Shown here: one piece after another, positions 1 through 9,741 of the stretch
How the letters are laid out: the number at the start of each line of letters is the position of its first letter
Numbering within the stretch: position 1 is the first letter of the stretch
Assembly (NCBI GenBank): GCA_900321855.1
Contig: ONXS01000023.1
Span: 1-39,199 of the forward strand
DNA length: 39,199 bases
Direction of reading: 5' to 3'
Origin: an uncultured Eubacteriales bacterium
GTDB taxonomy: Bacteria > Bacillota > Clostridia > Lachnospirales > Lachnospiraceae
Program-made: the position numbers and the translations under genes
Notes under the pieces: model-generated
What the model was told of the DNA's origin: nothing
Seen by the model: only the letters and a program-made list of their open reading frames with translations
Database searches by the model: none

Positions 1-15
1 TAAGGAGGAATTTAA

Positions 16-3000
16 ATGAATAAAAGAATAAAGAAAAAGATATGGGGGCAGGCGCAGGCCCAAGCAATAAGAAAAAAGCTTTCTCAAGGCAACATCGTAG
101 CAGTGTCAAAGGTTGAGCTACGTAATTTTAAAAATTATAATCTGCAGGCAGGTATGGATTGCGGAGATAAGGTCTTGGTAAATCTTGCAGAAATTATAAA
201 AAAATATTCTGATACTAATATTATCTCAAGATTTAACGGAGATCATTTTGTCATGTTTTCAAAGGCAATTGACATTTATGATATTGCGCGAAATATTATT
301 ACAGAATTTAATCTCAAATATTCGGATTATGCAATCAAACTAAAAGCTGGAATTTTTCCTGTAAACTTTCGGGAAATCGAGGTGTCAAGTGCATGTGACC
401 TTGCAAAATCAGCCTGTGACAGTATTCGTAATTCAGCAATTGACATACGAGTTTATGATGAAATGCTGCATAAAAAAATTAATCAGGGAAGTTATATTGT
501 AAATTCTCTCGATGATGCCATTCGAAAAAATTATATTAAAGTTTATTATCAGCCAATTATGAGAACACTGACGGGAGCACTCTGTGGGTTAGAGGCACTT
601 GCCAGATGGGAAGACCCGAACAATGGGTTGTACATGCCGGGAGATTTTATCGATGTGTTAGAGGATAACAGGCTGATTACAAAACTTGATTTACATATTT
701 TAGAGTTGATTTGTAAAGATATTAGGGAGTATGAATACAAAGGCTATCACACAGTTCCAGTTTCGATTAATTTGTCAAGACTGGATTTTTTGGAGTGTAA
801 TATATTTGAAGAAGTAGACAAAATTGTCCTTGAGAATCATGTGGCGAGAGATATGATTCGTATTGAGGTAACAGAGTCTATGATTATGGATGATCCGGAT
901 ATTTATAAGCGTGTGATTCGAAAGTTCCGAACGGCAGGATATGAGGTGTGGATGGATGATTTTGGAAGTGGATATTCCTCACTGAATGTCTTGCGTGAAT
1001 TTGAATTTGATGAGATAAAACTGGATATGGAGTTTATGCACACTTTTGATGAGAAAACCAGATGTATGTTAAAATCGATTGTCACTATGGCGAAAGGAAT
1101 GGGCATAAAAACTCTGTCTGAGGGAGTAGAGACACAGGAGCAGTTTGAATTCTTAAAAGAGATTGGCTGTGGAAAAGCACAGGGATATTTGTTTAACAAA
1201 CCGGACCCAATTGCAAAAATTGTGGATAAGTATTTCAAACTGGGACAGCCGGTTGAAAAGAGGGTGATGCACAGTTATTATGATAAGATGGATTCAATTG
1301 ACTTCCTGACGGATAATTCTATGGCTATCATGGAATATACAGGAAAGAATTTCCAGTTTTTATTTGTTAATGATGCCTACAAAAAGGTCTGGGAGAGCAT
1401 GGGTTCTTCTAATATGGATTTTATCTACGAGAATCTCAATGCAAAGACATCCATGCAGGCAAAAGCATTTCGAAAAATGCACGAACTTCTCAAGGTAGGG
1501 GAGGAGCATGAAATCCGATATACGGTTCAGGGAAAGTATCTGAGAATTCGTGCAAAGAAAATCTGCCAGTATGAAAATCAGTCGATTAACCAGATTGAAC
1601 TTACGAATCTGACTTATCAGGAAGGAAATAATAAACAGGAACAGATTGATTCCATTTATAAAATGATATATTCCATGTATGATTCGGTTGCAGTTATTAA
1701 GATGGAAGATTATAAATTTATATCCATTCATGGAACCGTTCAATCACTCCTAAAATTAAATAACAGAGATGAGATGCAATTTTTTGATGAAAATACGATG
1801 GCAGATATTGTGATTCACCCACAGGACAGAGAGGAATATCTTCAGTTCGCCGAAATGAATGATATTTTAGAGCGTATTTCAAAGACAAGTAAGGGATATG
1901 TTTCTGGTGTATATCGCACAAGAAATTTGAATGGTTCCTATGAGTGGAAGATTCATTCTATGATGTACGATACATTTTACAATATGCTCATTTATACAAC
2001 TAAGTACATACCGATTACGAGAGAAAGAATCATCCGAGGAGTTATTCCGGAATATGAGAGCGAAAATCCTGCTGGAGTCAATAAGATTATCTGGAAAAGA
2101 ATGATGGAATCCAAAAATATCAATATTTTCTGGAAGGACACAGAGCGAAGATTTTTAGGGGCAAATAAAAGATTTTTGGAAACGTATGGACTCAAAGATG
2201 TGCTGCAGATTCTTGGCAAGACAGATGAGGATATGAGATGGCATCCGGATAATGGACCATTTCGTGACGATGAAATTAATGTTATTGAGAAAGGAAGCTG
2301 TATTTCAAACCGACTGGGCAAGTGTGTGATTAAGGGCAAGGTTCACAGTATTCTTGTGAGTAAAGAACCGATTTATCACAATGGAGAGATTATTGGTCTG
2401 CTTGGAAGTTTTATTGACATTGAAGATATTATAGATCAGTTTGGAATTATATCTTATGAGGATAACAGGGACACAATGACAAATCTGTTGTCGTTACAGG
2501 GATTTATCAATATTTTATCGGATTATATGGAAAATAACGAGCTGATGCAGGAGAAGTTTGCAATTATAACAATTACATTTGAAGAATATCAGAGAGCAAT
2601 TAAGACATATGGAGATAAGGCTGCGAGAGAGATTATTTATGGAATTGGAGAGGTTCTCAAGGAGCAGTGTGAGAGTCATTTGATTCCTGCAAGAATCTAT
2701 GGCGGAAATTTTGCAATTCTCACAAAATATCAGGAAAAAGATGAGGTGGAGAGAGTCGCAGACTATATTCGAGTACATTCAAAAGATGTACATCATCTGT
2801 CCGGATATAAAGTGACACTGAATCCGACTGTCAAGACTTATTATTCAGAAGATGTCAAGGATGCAAAAGAGATGGTTGCCATTGCATCGGGAGGAGCCTC
2901 TGTTGATATTGATTTTGGCAGACGAAAGAAACTAGAAGAACAGCTCAGAGATTATAATGTACGTTTTGAAACACTGGTCAACACTATTCCGGGTGGAATT

Positions 3001-3705
3001 GCCCTCATGGAAGTGGTAGACAATAAATTTAAAATTGTCTATCAGTCAGAGGGCGTTGCCAAGATTACTGCGCGAAAGACAAGCGAATTTGAGGCAACTA
3101 TGACACAGGAAAACAAGTATGGAGTTGTCGAAGAGGATGTCAGTATTTTAAAAAATGCGTCTGAGCAGGCTATAAATAACAAGCAGGATATTGATATTAC
3201 ATACAGAGTCTATCATAAAGACGGACATATCATATGGCTGCATATGTTTGGAAAATTTATTGGAGAGCAGAATGGTCATCCGCTGTTAATGGCTGTATAT
3301 CAAGATGTATCCGAAAAATATCGGGAACAGAATATAGCAAAAAGAATCATCAATAACATTCCGGGCGCCATTGCAGTGTTTGAATTAAAAGGAAAGTCAC
3401 TAAAGAGAGTTTTTATCAGTGAGCAGGCAGATAAATTTATCGGAGGCGGCTTATTGGAAAATGAGGAATTTGAAAACTTTGATTTGTATGTTTATCCGGA
3501 TGATATGGAACATCTGAAAATAGCTGCATCACCTGAGAATTTAATTAGCAGGGGAATTAACACGGAATTTCGCACAATCGGAAAGAATGGAGAGATATAC
3601 TGGGTTCATTTTACTGCAAATCCAATCTTACAGGCTGATGGAAGTTATATCTTCTATGGTGTGTATACCGATATTACAGAATTAAAACGAAAAGAAGGCA
3701 GGTAG
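16..3705 (+). CDS. GGDEF-like / EAL / multi-PAS cyclic-di-GMP phosphodiesterase
   Basis: A 1229-residue soluble signalling protein, probably degrading c-di-GMP. Residues about 25-150 resemble a GGDEF domain whose signature is degenerate (N74-G-D-H-F). The EAL domain (about 165-405) looks catalytically complete: E193-A-L, the NLS motif, EVTES, D314-D315-F-G, the IKLD lysine, SEGVET and AQGY. Three PAS-like regions follow (about 420-535, 545-660, 690-800), then a second GGDEF-like domain with the ruined signature Y-G896-G-N-F (about 815-960), then two C-terminal PAS domains ending in QDVSE and TDITE, typical PAS exits. No membrane segment is seen. An ideal ribosome site (AAGGAGG, 2-8) fixes the start. 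Residues 160-970 are paralogous to the interrupted gene at 10638-13097. It is first of a tightly spaced run with two other c-di-GMP genes. Inference: the GGDEF-like domains are regulatory, not cyclases. Confidence 0.9.
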   Translation: MNKRIKKKIWGQAQAQAIRKKLSQGNIVAVSKVELRNFKNYNLQAGMDCGDKVLVNLAEIIKKYSDTNIISRFNGDHFVMFSKAIDIYDIARNIITEFNLKYSDYAIKLKAGIFPVNFREIEVSSACDLAKSACDSIRNSAIDIRVYDEMLHKKINQGSYIVNSLDDAIRKNYIKVYYQPIMRTLTGALCGLEALARWEDPNNGLYMPGDFIDVLEDNRLITKLDLHILELICKDIREYEYKGYHTVPVSINLSRLDFLECNIFEEVDKIVLENHVARDMIRIEVTESMIMDDPDIYKRVIRKFRTAGYEVWMDDFGSGYSSLNVLREFEFDEIKLDMEFMHTFDEKTRCMLKSIVTMAKGMGIKTLSEGVETQEQFEFLKEIGCGKAQGYLFNKPDPIAKIVDKYFKLGQPVEKRVMHSYYDKMDSIDFLTDNSMAIMEYTGKNFQFLFVNDAYKKVWESMGSSNMDFIYENLNAKTSMQAKAFRKMHELLKVGEEHEIRYTVQGKYLRIRAKKICQYENQSINQIELTNLTYQEGNNKQEQIDSIYKMIYSMYDSVAVIKMEDYKFISIHGTVQSLLKLNNRDEMQFFDENTMADIVIHPQDREEYLQFAEMNDILERISKTSKGYVSGVYRTRNLNGSYEWKIHSMMYDTFYNMLIYTTKYIPITRERIIRGVIPEYESENPAGVNKIIWKRMMESKNINIFWKDTERRFLGANKRFLETYGLKDVLQILGKTDEDMRWHPDNGPFRDDEINVIEKGSCISNRLGKCVIKGKVHSILVSKEPIYHNGEIIGLLGSFIDIEDIIDQFGIISYEDNRDTMTNLLSLQGFINILSDYMENNELMQEKFAIITITFEEYQRAIKTYGDKAAREIIYGIGEVLKEQCESHLIPARIYGGNFAILTKYQEKDEVERVADYIRVHSKDVHHLSGYKVTLNPTVKTYYSEDVKDAKEMVAIASGGASVDIDFGRRKKLEEQLRDYNVRFETLVNTIPGGIALMEVVDNKFKIVYQSEGVAKITARKTSEFEATMTQENKYGVVEEDVSILKNASEQAINNKQDIDITYRVYHKDGHIIWLHMFGKFIGEQNGHPLLMAVYQDVSEKYREQNIAKRIINNIPGAIAVFELKGKSLKRVFISEQADKFIGGGLLENEEFENFDLYVYPDDMEHLKIAASPENLISRGINTEFRTIGKNGEIYWVHFTANPILQADGSYIFYGVYTDITELKRKEGR

Positions 3706-3710
3706 TATGT

Positions 3711-4637
3711 ATGTCAAAAGTTAGTATGGACTCGCACGGAAATAGTTTTGAAGAGATTATAAGAGAAGTTGGCAAGTCTATTCAATGTGAGAGGATTTAT
3801 ATTTTTGAAAAAAATACAGATAATACATATGATTGTACACTGGAATGGTGTGAAAACCCCAAAGATGCTCGAAAAGAATCCATGCAGCACTTGAAATACG
3901 AATGTGTGAGATATTATTATAAGTATTTCGCAGAAAAGAAAAATCTTGTGATAAAAAATATGGACGATTTGAGAGAAGAAAACCCGAAACTATATCTGAT
4001 TTTGTCACCCCAGCAGTTACATTCTGTCATGGCAGTACAGTTAAAATATGGCGATGAGGATTTAGGATTTATGGGAATTGATAATCCGCCTGTGGATAAA
4101 ATAGAAGATTATGAGCCCGTATTAGAGCTGGTGGCATATCTCATTTCGAATCTGATAAAGAGCAGACAGACCATAGAATTGTTAAATAAAATGGGGTATC
4201 AGGATCGTCTGACGGGATGTGGCACGAGATATTCCTTGTTTCATGATGTGGACCAATTAGAGATGGGAACAGAGCTGTGCATTATATATGCAGATGTGAT
4301 GGGATTGAAAAAACTCAATGATACAAAAGGTCATGATGCAGGTGATGTACTTCTCAGGAAGATGAGTGAGGGACTTCAGAAATATTTTGATAAGACCTCG
4401 GTGTATCGTCTGGGCGGAGATGAATTTCTGGTTCTCAAAAAAAATATCACCAGAGAAAAGATGGAAGAATTACTTGAAAAATCCAGAAAAGATTTAGAAA
4501 GTCAGGGAGTTCATTTTGCTGCCGGACTTGTCGTATGTGAAAATTATAGAGAAGACATTCAGAGATATATCAGAGAAGCCAATGGACTGATGTATCAGGA
4601 AAAGAAAGAAAAGTACAGGCTGAGTGGCAGGAGGTAA
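3711..4637 (+). CDS. GAF-GGDEF diguanylate cyclase
   Basis: A 308-residue protein that should make c-di-GMP from two GTP. Residues about 8-155 look like a GAF-type sensor. The GGDEF domain (about 165-300) has an intact active site: G235-G-D-E-F, plus the upstream LKKLNDTKGHDAGD segment that supplies the metal and guanine-binding residues. The RxxD product-inhibition site expected just before the signature is absent (F226-D-K-T), so feedback inhibition through it is unlikely. It is soluble, with no membrane segment. It starts 5 nt after the preceding stop and ends 6 nt before the next start, so co-transcription with its neighbours is near certain. The ribosome site is weak (GGCAGG), suggesting translational coupling. 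The ligand of the GAF domain cannot be told. Confidence 0.9.
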   Translation: MSKVSMDSHGNSFEEIIREVGKSIQCERIYIFEKNTDNTYDCTLEWCENPKDARKESMQHLKYECVRYYYKYFAEKKNLVIKNMDDLREENPKLYLILSPQQLHSVMAVQLKYGDEDLGFMGIDNPPVDKIEDYEPVLELVAYLISNLIKSRQTIELLNKMGYQDRLTGCGTRYSLFHDVDQLEMGTELCIIYADVMGLKKLNDTKGHDAGDVLLRKMSEGLQKYFDKTSVYRLGGDEFLVLKKNITREKMEELLEKSRKDLESQGVHFAAGLVVCENYREDIQRYIREANGLMYQEKKEKYRLSGRR

Positions 4638-4643
4638 AGCACT

Positions 4644-7600
4644 ATGGAGAAAGAAAATGAGCCTTCAGGCACCTATGTGATAGATGAAGACTATAATATT
4701 GTAACGTTTAATGAGACAGCGAGTCACACATATCCGCAGTTGGAGATTGGAAAAAAATGCTATCGCTGTCTTATGAATCTGGAAAAACCGTGTGATGTGT
4801 GTCCGGTATTAAACAGTGTGAAAGGACCACAGACTTACTTTGACCCGATTCGAAAAATTTATGAGACAGTAGACGCAGTAGAGATGCCACTGATGAATGG
4901 GAAAAAGGGATATGCTTTAATTTTTAGTACAACCGGAGAGAGAGAAGATGTGTCGAGACAACTTCCTACCAGTGAACAGGAACTTCACTCTTTGTTGGAG
5001 CAGGAATATTTTGACAAACTCACAGGTGGTTTTACAAGAAAAGGATTTATCCGTGAGACAGAAAAAATACTGGAAGATTCAGATAATAGTACAGACTATG
5101 CAGTTCTCTTATTTGACTTGTGCAATTTTAAAGCGACCAATGATATATTTGGAATTGACGGCGGTGACAAAGCATTAAAATATGTATTTGCAACCATACA
5201 TCAGAGTGTATTAGAACCAGTGGTATCTGCAAGATTAGAGGCAGATTGGTTTGTGTTCCTGATTAGAAAAGAGAAACTGGATTTTTCTGTTCTAAAAGAT
5301 TTGTTAAATCTGGAATGGGTTTATGAAAACAGAATCGTTCAGCTCCATATTCGATGTGGAATTTATCTGATTGATGATAAGGCACTTTCTGTTTCTAAGA
5401 TGATTGAGTGGGCGATTATTGCAAAGCAGTATATCGATCAGGACGGTGCAAGAAATTATGCGATTTTTGATTCCGGCATGAGAAAAGACTATGTTGGAAG
5501 AGCAGAGATTTTATCAAGTTTTCAGCAGGGAATCGAAAACTGTGATTTTCAGGTATATTATCAGCCAATCATTCATTTAAAAACAGAGAGAATCTATTCT
5601 GCGGAGGCTCTTGTTCGCTGGGTGCATCCAGAACTTGGATTTTTGCCGCCCGATCAGTTTATTGGCATTTTTGAAAAAAATGGATTTATTACACAGCTCG
5701 ACCAGTATGTAATCCGACAGGTGTATTCATTTTTACAGAAATTATATGCAATGAAACTTCCGAAAATCAGAGTATCTGTCAATCTTTCGTGGCAGGATTT
5801 TTATAATAACCAAATTATGAACGATATTATTAATTTTGCAAATAGTGGAGTTCTTCCGGAAGGGGCAGTGAATTATGAGGTGACAGAGACATCGATTGCG
5901 GCTCTGGAACAGAATTTTGCCTATCTTTTGGAGCAGATAAAAAAGACCGGTGCAAGCATTTTATTGGATGATTTTGGAAGTGGATATTCCTCATTTAGCA
6001 TGATAGCCAATTATCTGTTTAATATTGTAAAAATTGACAAATATTTCATCAGCCAGATTGAGACAAATCAGAAAATGAGAGCAATCATATCATCTCTGAT
6101 TGAGATGTGTCACAGGATGGGACTTGAAACGGTGGCAGAGGGTGTAGAAAATCAACAACAGCTTGAATTTTTAAAGAAACAGAACTGTGATTATATACAG
6201 GGATATTATTATTCAAAACCACTGTCAGAACAGGAATTTCTTGAGTATCTGAATCAAATCGAGCAGAGCAATTCCGGCAAAGATGATAACTATGATAAAG
6301 TTCCGGAAGGAAAATATTTTGAAGAAGATCCGGTATTTTTAAAAGAAGTTCTCAATCATTCCGGACAGTTTATTCAGATTTGCAATGCAGATGATTATCG
6401 TATGGTATATGCAAATGAACTGACAAAAGTCATTTCAGGTCATCCGGAACTTCCTTACACTGGGGAAAAATGTTATCAGTATATGCTCGGACTGGATGCT
6501 CCATGTGGTCACTGTCCGATGAAACAGATGAAGAATGACAATGAAAAAATGATAGAGGTTGACGATGGTCAGCATGTATTTGCACTGAAAGCAAAATATC
6601 TCAACTGGAAGGGGCAGAAATTATTTATTGAATATGGCAGAGATGTCACTGATACAAAGATGTCACAAAAGAGATATGCCTCTCAGATTAAATCAATTCT
6701 GGAATTGATACCAGAGGGACAGGGTGTTTTTCATGTGGATTTGACGGCAGATAAATGGCTCAGTTCGGGTGGAAATGCGCAGAACGCAAGAAATATGCAG
6801 GATGTTCCTGATGTCGACCAGTTGATTGGCATGATTGCATCATTTGTACCGGACAAAGAAGGACAGGAGGAGTTCTTTCAGGTATTTTGTCGAAAAGCAA
6901 TGATAGAGGCGTATGAAAAAGGAAAATTTCAGATTATTAAAGAGACAAAATCTTATTATGATGACGGAAGTATCCGCTGGTCCAGAATTACAGCACATCT
7001 GATTGTAAATCCGGGAACAGAGCACTTAGAGAGTGTCATCTATGGTGTCGATATTTCAAAAGAAAAGCAGGTAATAGAACATCTGGAAAAGCAACATCAG
7101 CATGCAGCAGAAGAGATGAAAAAAGAAGTACAAGAGGCTATGGATATGTATTCGCAGGCAGATCATGACCGAAGAATTGACTTTTTAACGGGTCTTAGAA
7201 ATCGTCTTGATTTATTTGAACTTCTAAAAAAATCAGAAACTGGAAAAATACCGAGAATTATGTTAGTATATATGCTTGATATTGATAATTTTAAGAAAAT
7301 CAATGATTTTTATGGTCACAGAGCCGGAGATGCGTGTCTGAAAAAGCTGGGTTCCGTGTTAAGAGAGTACGGAGCAGACAATCAGATTATGTTTTATCGA
7401 TATGGAGGCGAAGAATTTCTTGGAATCAGTATCAGCGGCAAAGTTCATGCCAAAAAGTCAGCCGAGGAAATCTTGCAGTTAATTCGTGAGATAGAGGTAG
7501 AGATGGATGATGGAAAAAACATAACATTTACCGCATCGCTTGGATATACCTGTAAACCAGAAGGTCATGAGGCGATGATAGAGATGGCTGACAGAGCTAT

Positions 7601-7655
7601 GTATATTGCGAAAAAGCAGGGAAAAGACAGAAGTATCTGCTTTGAAGAAATATAG
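4644..7655 (+). CDS. PAS-GGDEF-EAL-PAS-GGDEF bifunctional c-di-GMP protein
   Basis: A 1003-residue protein with potential for both c-di-GMP synthesis and breakdown. The N-terminal PAS-like segment carries a cysteine cluster, C39-x2-C42-x7-C50-x2-C53. Then comes a degenerate GGDEF (EADWF in place of the signature, about 125-280), followed by an EAL domain (about 285-555) with E321-A-L, NLSWQDF, EVTET, D442-D443-F-G, VKID, AEGVEN and IQGY all present. A second cysteine-bearing PAS-like segment has C610, C621 and C624, and a further PAS lies at about 690-810. After a coiled-coil-like stretch, the C-terminal GGDEF domain has a good active site, G921-G-E-E-F, with DIDNFKKINDFYGH. No RxxD inhibitory site is seen. 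Six nt separate it from the upstream cyclase gene. Which activity dominates cannot be decided from sequence. Confidence 0.9.
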   Translation: MEKENEPSGTYVIDEDYNIVTFNETASHTYPQLEIGKKCYRCLMNLEKPCDVCPVLNSVKGPQTYFDPIRKIYETVDAVEMPLMNGKKGYALIFSTTGEREDVSRQLPTSEQELHSLLEQEYFDKLTGGFTRKGFIRETEKILEDSDNSTDYAVLLFDLCNFKATNDIFGIDGGDKALKYVFATIHQSVLEPVVSARLEADWFVFLIRKEKLDFSVLKDLLNLEWVYENRIVQLHIRCGIYLIDDKALSVSKMIEWAIIAKQYIDQDGARNYAIFDSGMRKDYVGRAEILSSFQQGIENCDFQVYYQPIIHLKTERIYSAEALVRWVHPELGFLPPDQFIGIFEKNGFITQLDQYVIRQVYSFLQKLYAMKLPKIRVSVNLSWQDFYNNQIMNDIINFANSGVLPEGAVNYEVTETSIAALEQNFAYLLEQIKKTGASILLDDFGSGYSSFSMIANYLFNIVKIDKYFISQIETNQKMRAIISSLIEMCHRMGLETVAEGVENQQQLEFLKKQNCDYIQGYYYSKPLSEQEFLEYLNQIEQSNSGKDDNYDKVPEGKYFEEDPVFLKEVLNHSGQFIQICNADDYRMVYANELTKVISGHPELPYTGEKCYQYMLGLDAPCGHCPMKQMKNDNEKMIEVDDGQHVFALKAKYLNWKGQKLFIEYGRDVTDTKMSQKRYASQIKSILELIPEGQGVFHVDLTADKWLSSGGNAQNARNMQDVPDVDQLIGMIASFVPDKEGQEEFFQVFCRKAMIEAYEKGKFQIIKETKSYYDDGSIRWSRITAHLIVNPGTEHLESVIYGVDISKEKQVIEHLEKQHQHAAEEMKKEVQEAMDMYSQADHDRRIDFLTGLRNRLDLFELLKKSETGKIPRIMLVYMLDIDNFKKINDFYGHRAGDACLKKLGSVLREYGADNQIMFYRYGGEEFLGISISGKVHAKKSAEEILQLIREIEVEMDDGKNITFTASLGYTCKPEGHEAMIEMADRAMYIAKKQGKDRSICFEEI

Positions 7656-7682
7656 AAAATGTAACTTAGGAGGAAAAAAGTT

Positions 7683-9116
7683 ATGGAACAGACAAAACAG
7701 GAACCAATTCGTGATGCACGAAAACTTGGAACTGTAAAAATGTTGATTCTGGGTATCCAGCATATGTTTGCGATGTTTGGAGCAACGATTCTTGTGCCAA
7801 TTCTGGTGTCCGGATATTTTAAGGAGGCATGTGGAGAGGCACTCACAAGAGGATTATCCGTATCGGTCACACTTTTCTGTGCAGGATTTGGAACCTTGAT
7901 TTTTCATGTGTGTACAAAATTTAAGGTACCGGCATTTTTGGGTTCATCATTTGCCTTTCTTGGAGGATTTAGCACAGTGGCGAATCTGGATTCAGGCAAA
8001 TTTGCAGCAATGTCGGTCAATGACAAGGCTGCATACGCATGTGGAGGAATTTTTGTGGCAGGATTACTGTACTTTGTACTTGCACTTGTGATTAAACTTG
8101 TCGGTGTGCACAGAGTTATGAAATTCCTTCCGCCTGTTGTGACAGGTCCGATTATTATCTGTATTGGATTATCACTTGCGGGTTCAGCAGTGGCAAATGC
8201 CTCACAGAACTGGATTCTTGCGCTGGTAGCACTTGCTGTAATCATTATATTTAACATCTGGGGAAAAGGATTATTTAAAATTATTCCAATTCTTATGGGT
8301 GTTGTGATTTCTTATATTGTGGCATTGATTCTTCACAAAATGGGAATGACAAATGCAGATGGCACAGCAATCTTTCAGTTTTCATCAGTTGCAAAGGCAA
8401 GCATCGTGGGACTTCCAAATTTTCAGCTCATGAAATTTGACCTCACGGCAATTCTTGTTATGGCGCCAATCGCAATTGCGACAATGATGGAGCATATTGG
8501 AGATATGTCTGCAATTTCTGCTACTGTAGACGAGAACTACATTGAGGAGCCTGGATTACACAGAACACTGATGGGTGACGGATTTGCGACTGCATTTGCC
8601 GGAATTATCGGTGGACCTGCAAATACAACTTACGGTGAGAATACAGGTGTCTTGGAACTTTCAAAAGTATATGACCCAAGAGTTATCCGAATTGCAGCAT
8701 TATTTGCAATTGTTCTCTCATTTATTCCAAAAGTTTCTGCAATTATTTCTACCATGCCAACAGCCATTATCGGCGGCGTTTCATTTATGTTATATGGAAT
8801 GATTTCAGCAATCGGTGTAAGAAATGTTGTTGAAAATAAAGTGGATTTGACAAAATCAAGAAACTTGATTATCGCGGGTGTCATCTTTGTATGTGGACTG
8901 GGATTTGGAAATGGCATTACATTTCAGGTGGCAGGAACATCCATTACACTGACAGCTCTTGCAATCGCTGCAATTGCCGGAATTTTCTTAAATGCAATTC
9001 TTCCGGGCAATGATTACGAATTTGGAAAAAATCCAAAGGGTGATGGAAGTCGTGGCGTTTATGTCATGAATACAGATAAGGAAGATAAGAAAGATAAAAG
9101 ACAGAAGAATAAATAG
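7683..9116 (+). CDS. uraA: uracil permease, NCS2 family
   Basis: A 477-residue polytopic membrane protein that should import uracil with protons. It has the NCS2 hallmarks: the N-terminal IQHMFAMFGATILVP segment, the half-helix VPAFLGSSFAF, the MEHIGD substrate region, and NTTYGENTGV, which matches the UraA active-site loop rather than the xanthine-type loop seen in the permease at 37534. About 14 hydrophobic segments are visible. The C-terminus is a charged lysine- and aspartate-rich tail. A strong ribosome site (TAGGAGG, 7669-7675) precedes the ATG. It lies only 27 nt after the c-di-GMP gene and is followed at once by a strong terminator, so it is probably the last gene of that operon. No PyrR-type attenuator or other nucleobase sensor is seen upstream. 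Specificity for uracil over other pyrimidines is inferred from family motifs. Confidence 0.9.
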   Translation: MEQTKQEPIRDARKLGTVKMLILGIQHMFAMFGATILVPILVSGYFKEACGEALTRGLSVSVTLFCAGFGTLIFHVCTKFKVPAFLGSSFAFLGGFSTVANLDSGKFAAMSVNDKAAYACGGIFVAGLLYFVLALVIKLVGVHRVMKFLPPVVTGPIIICIGLSLAGSAVANASQNWILALVALAVIIIFNIWGKGLFKIIPILMGVVISYIVALILHKMGMTNADGTAIFQFSSVAKASIVGLPNFQLMKFDLTAILVMAPIAIATMMEHIGDMSAISATVDENYIEEPGLHRTLMGDGFATAFAGIIGGPANTTYGENTGVLELSKVYDPRVIRIAALFAIVLSFIPKVSAIISTMPTAIIGGVSFMLYGMISAIGVRNVVENKVDLTKSRNLIIAGVIFVCGLGFGNGITFQVAGTSITLTALAIAAIAGIFLNAILPGNDYEFGKNPKGDGSRGVYVMNTDKEDKKDKRQKNK

Positions 9117-9144
9117 GCATAAATGTGAATAAAATATGAATAAG

Positions 9145-9188
9145 ATAACCGGTTTGATGTCAAAAATGTCGTCAAACCGGTTATTTTT
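9145..9188 (+). terminator. intrinsic terminator after uraA
   Basis: A perfect 13-bp stem: ATAACCGGTTTGA at 9145-9157 pairs with TCAAACCGGTTAT at 9172-9184, with a 14-nt loop, followed by a T run. It ends the c-di-GMP/uraA transcript. Confidence 0.92.
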
Positions 9189-9207
9189 GTAAATTGTGAA
9201 CAAAGCA

Positions 9208-9243
9208 TTGTTTTTTGCACATTTGCGTATTAAAATTTAATAG
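9208..9243 (+). promoter_or_regulatory. probable sigma-A promoter for the phosphorelay operon
   Basis: Two overlapping candidates follow the terminator: TTGTTT (9208-9213), 17 nt, TAAAAT (9231-9236); and TTGCAC (9215-9220), 17 nt, TAATAG (9238-9243). Either would start a transcript a little before the gene at 9276. Placement after a terminator supports a new transcription unit; which one is used is unknown. Confidence 0.5.
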
Positions 9244-9275
9244 AAATAATCAGCAAAAAGGGGAATAAATAAAAA

Positions 9276-9719
9276 ATGAAATATCAGGATGAATGTGAAA
9301 AAAAAGCTAACAGTGTTATAGTAAAATATGATAAAATGGATAACAGTACATGTCGTATTCTTGTGGTAGAAGACAGCCCACTGAATATGGAAATTACAAT
9401 TGATACACTGCAAAGGGCAGGATATGAGACAGAAGAGGCTGTAAACGGAAAACAGGCAGTGGAAATGGTAGAACAGTCAGGAGATGGCTATTATGATTTT
9501 GTTCTAATGGATATTCAGATGCCTGTGATGGATGGACTGACAGCAGTGAAACAGATGAGAAATTCACAGAGAGAATATGTAAAGAATCTGATGGTGATTG
9601 CAATGAGTGCCTATGCACAGGAAGAGGATATTTTAAAATCCATTCATTGTGGGATGAGTGGACATCTGTTAAAACCAGTGAGAATAGAAAGTCTGGAAAA
9701 AGAGTTAGGAAATAGATAA
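9276..9719 (+). CDS. stand-alone response regulator receiver protein
   Basis: A 147-residue single-domain receiver. After a short polar N-terminus (residues 1-25) comes a full REC fold: the acidic pair E32-D33, phosphoacceptor D79 in VLMDIQMPVMDG, the IAMSAY serine and the lysine of LLKPV near residue 133. There is no output domain, so it works by phosphotransfer or protein contact. The sequence resembles the receivers of hybrid kinases more than CheY. The start at 9276 has an AAGGGG ribosome site; a later ATG at 9336 has none. It is the first gene of a run with an Hpt protein, a second receiver and a hybrid kinase, and is the likely partner of the Hpt protein next door. Confidence 0.88.
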   Translation: MKYQDECEKKANSVIVKYDKMDNSTCRILVVEDSPLNMEITIDTLQRAGYETEEAVNGKQAVEMVEQSGDGYYDFVLMDIQMPVMDGLTAVKQMRNSQREYVKNLMVIAMSAYAQEEDILKSIHCGMSGHLLKPVRIESLEKELGNR

Positions 9720-9741
9720 AAATAAATCAGGAGAAAGAGTT

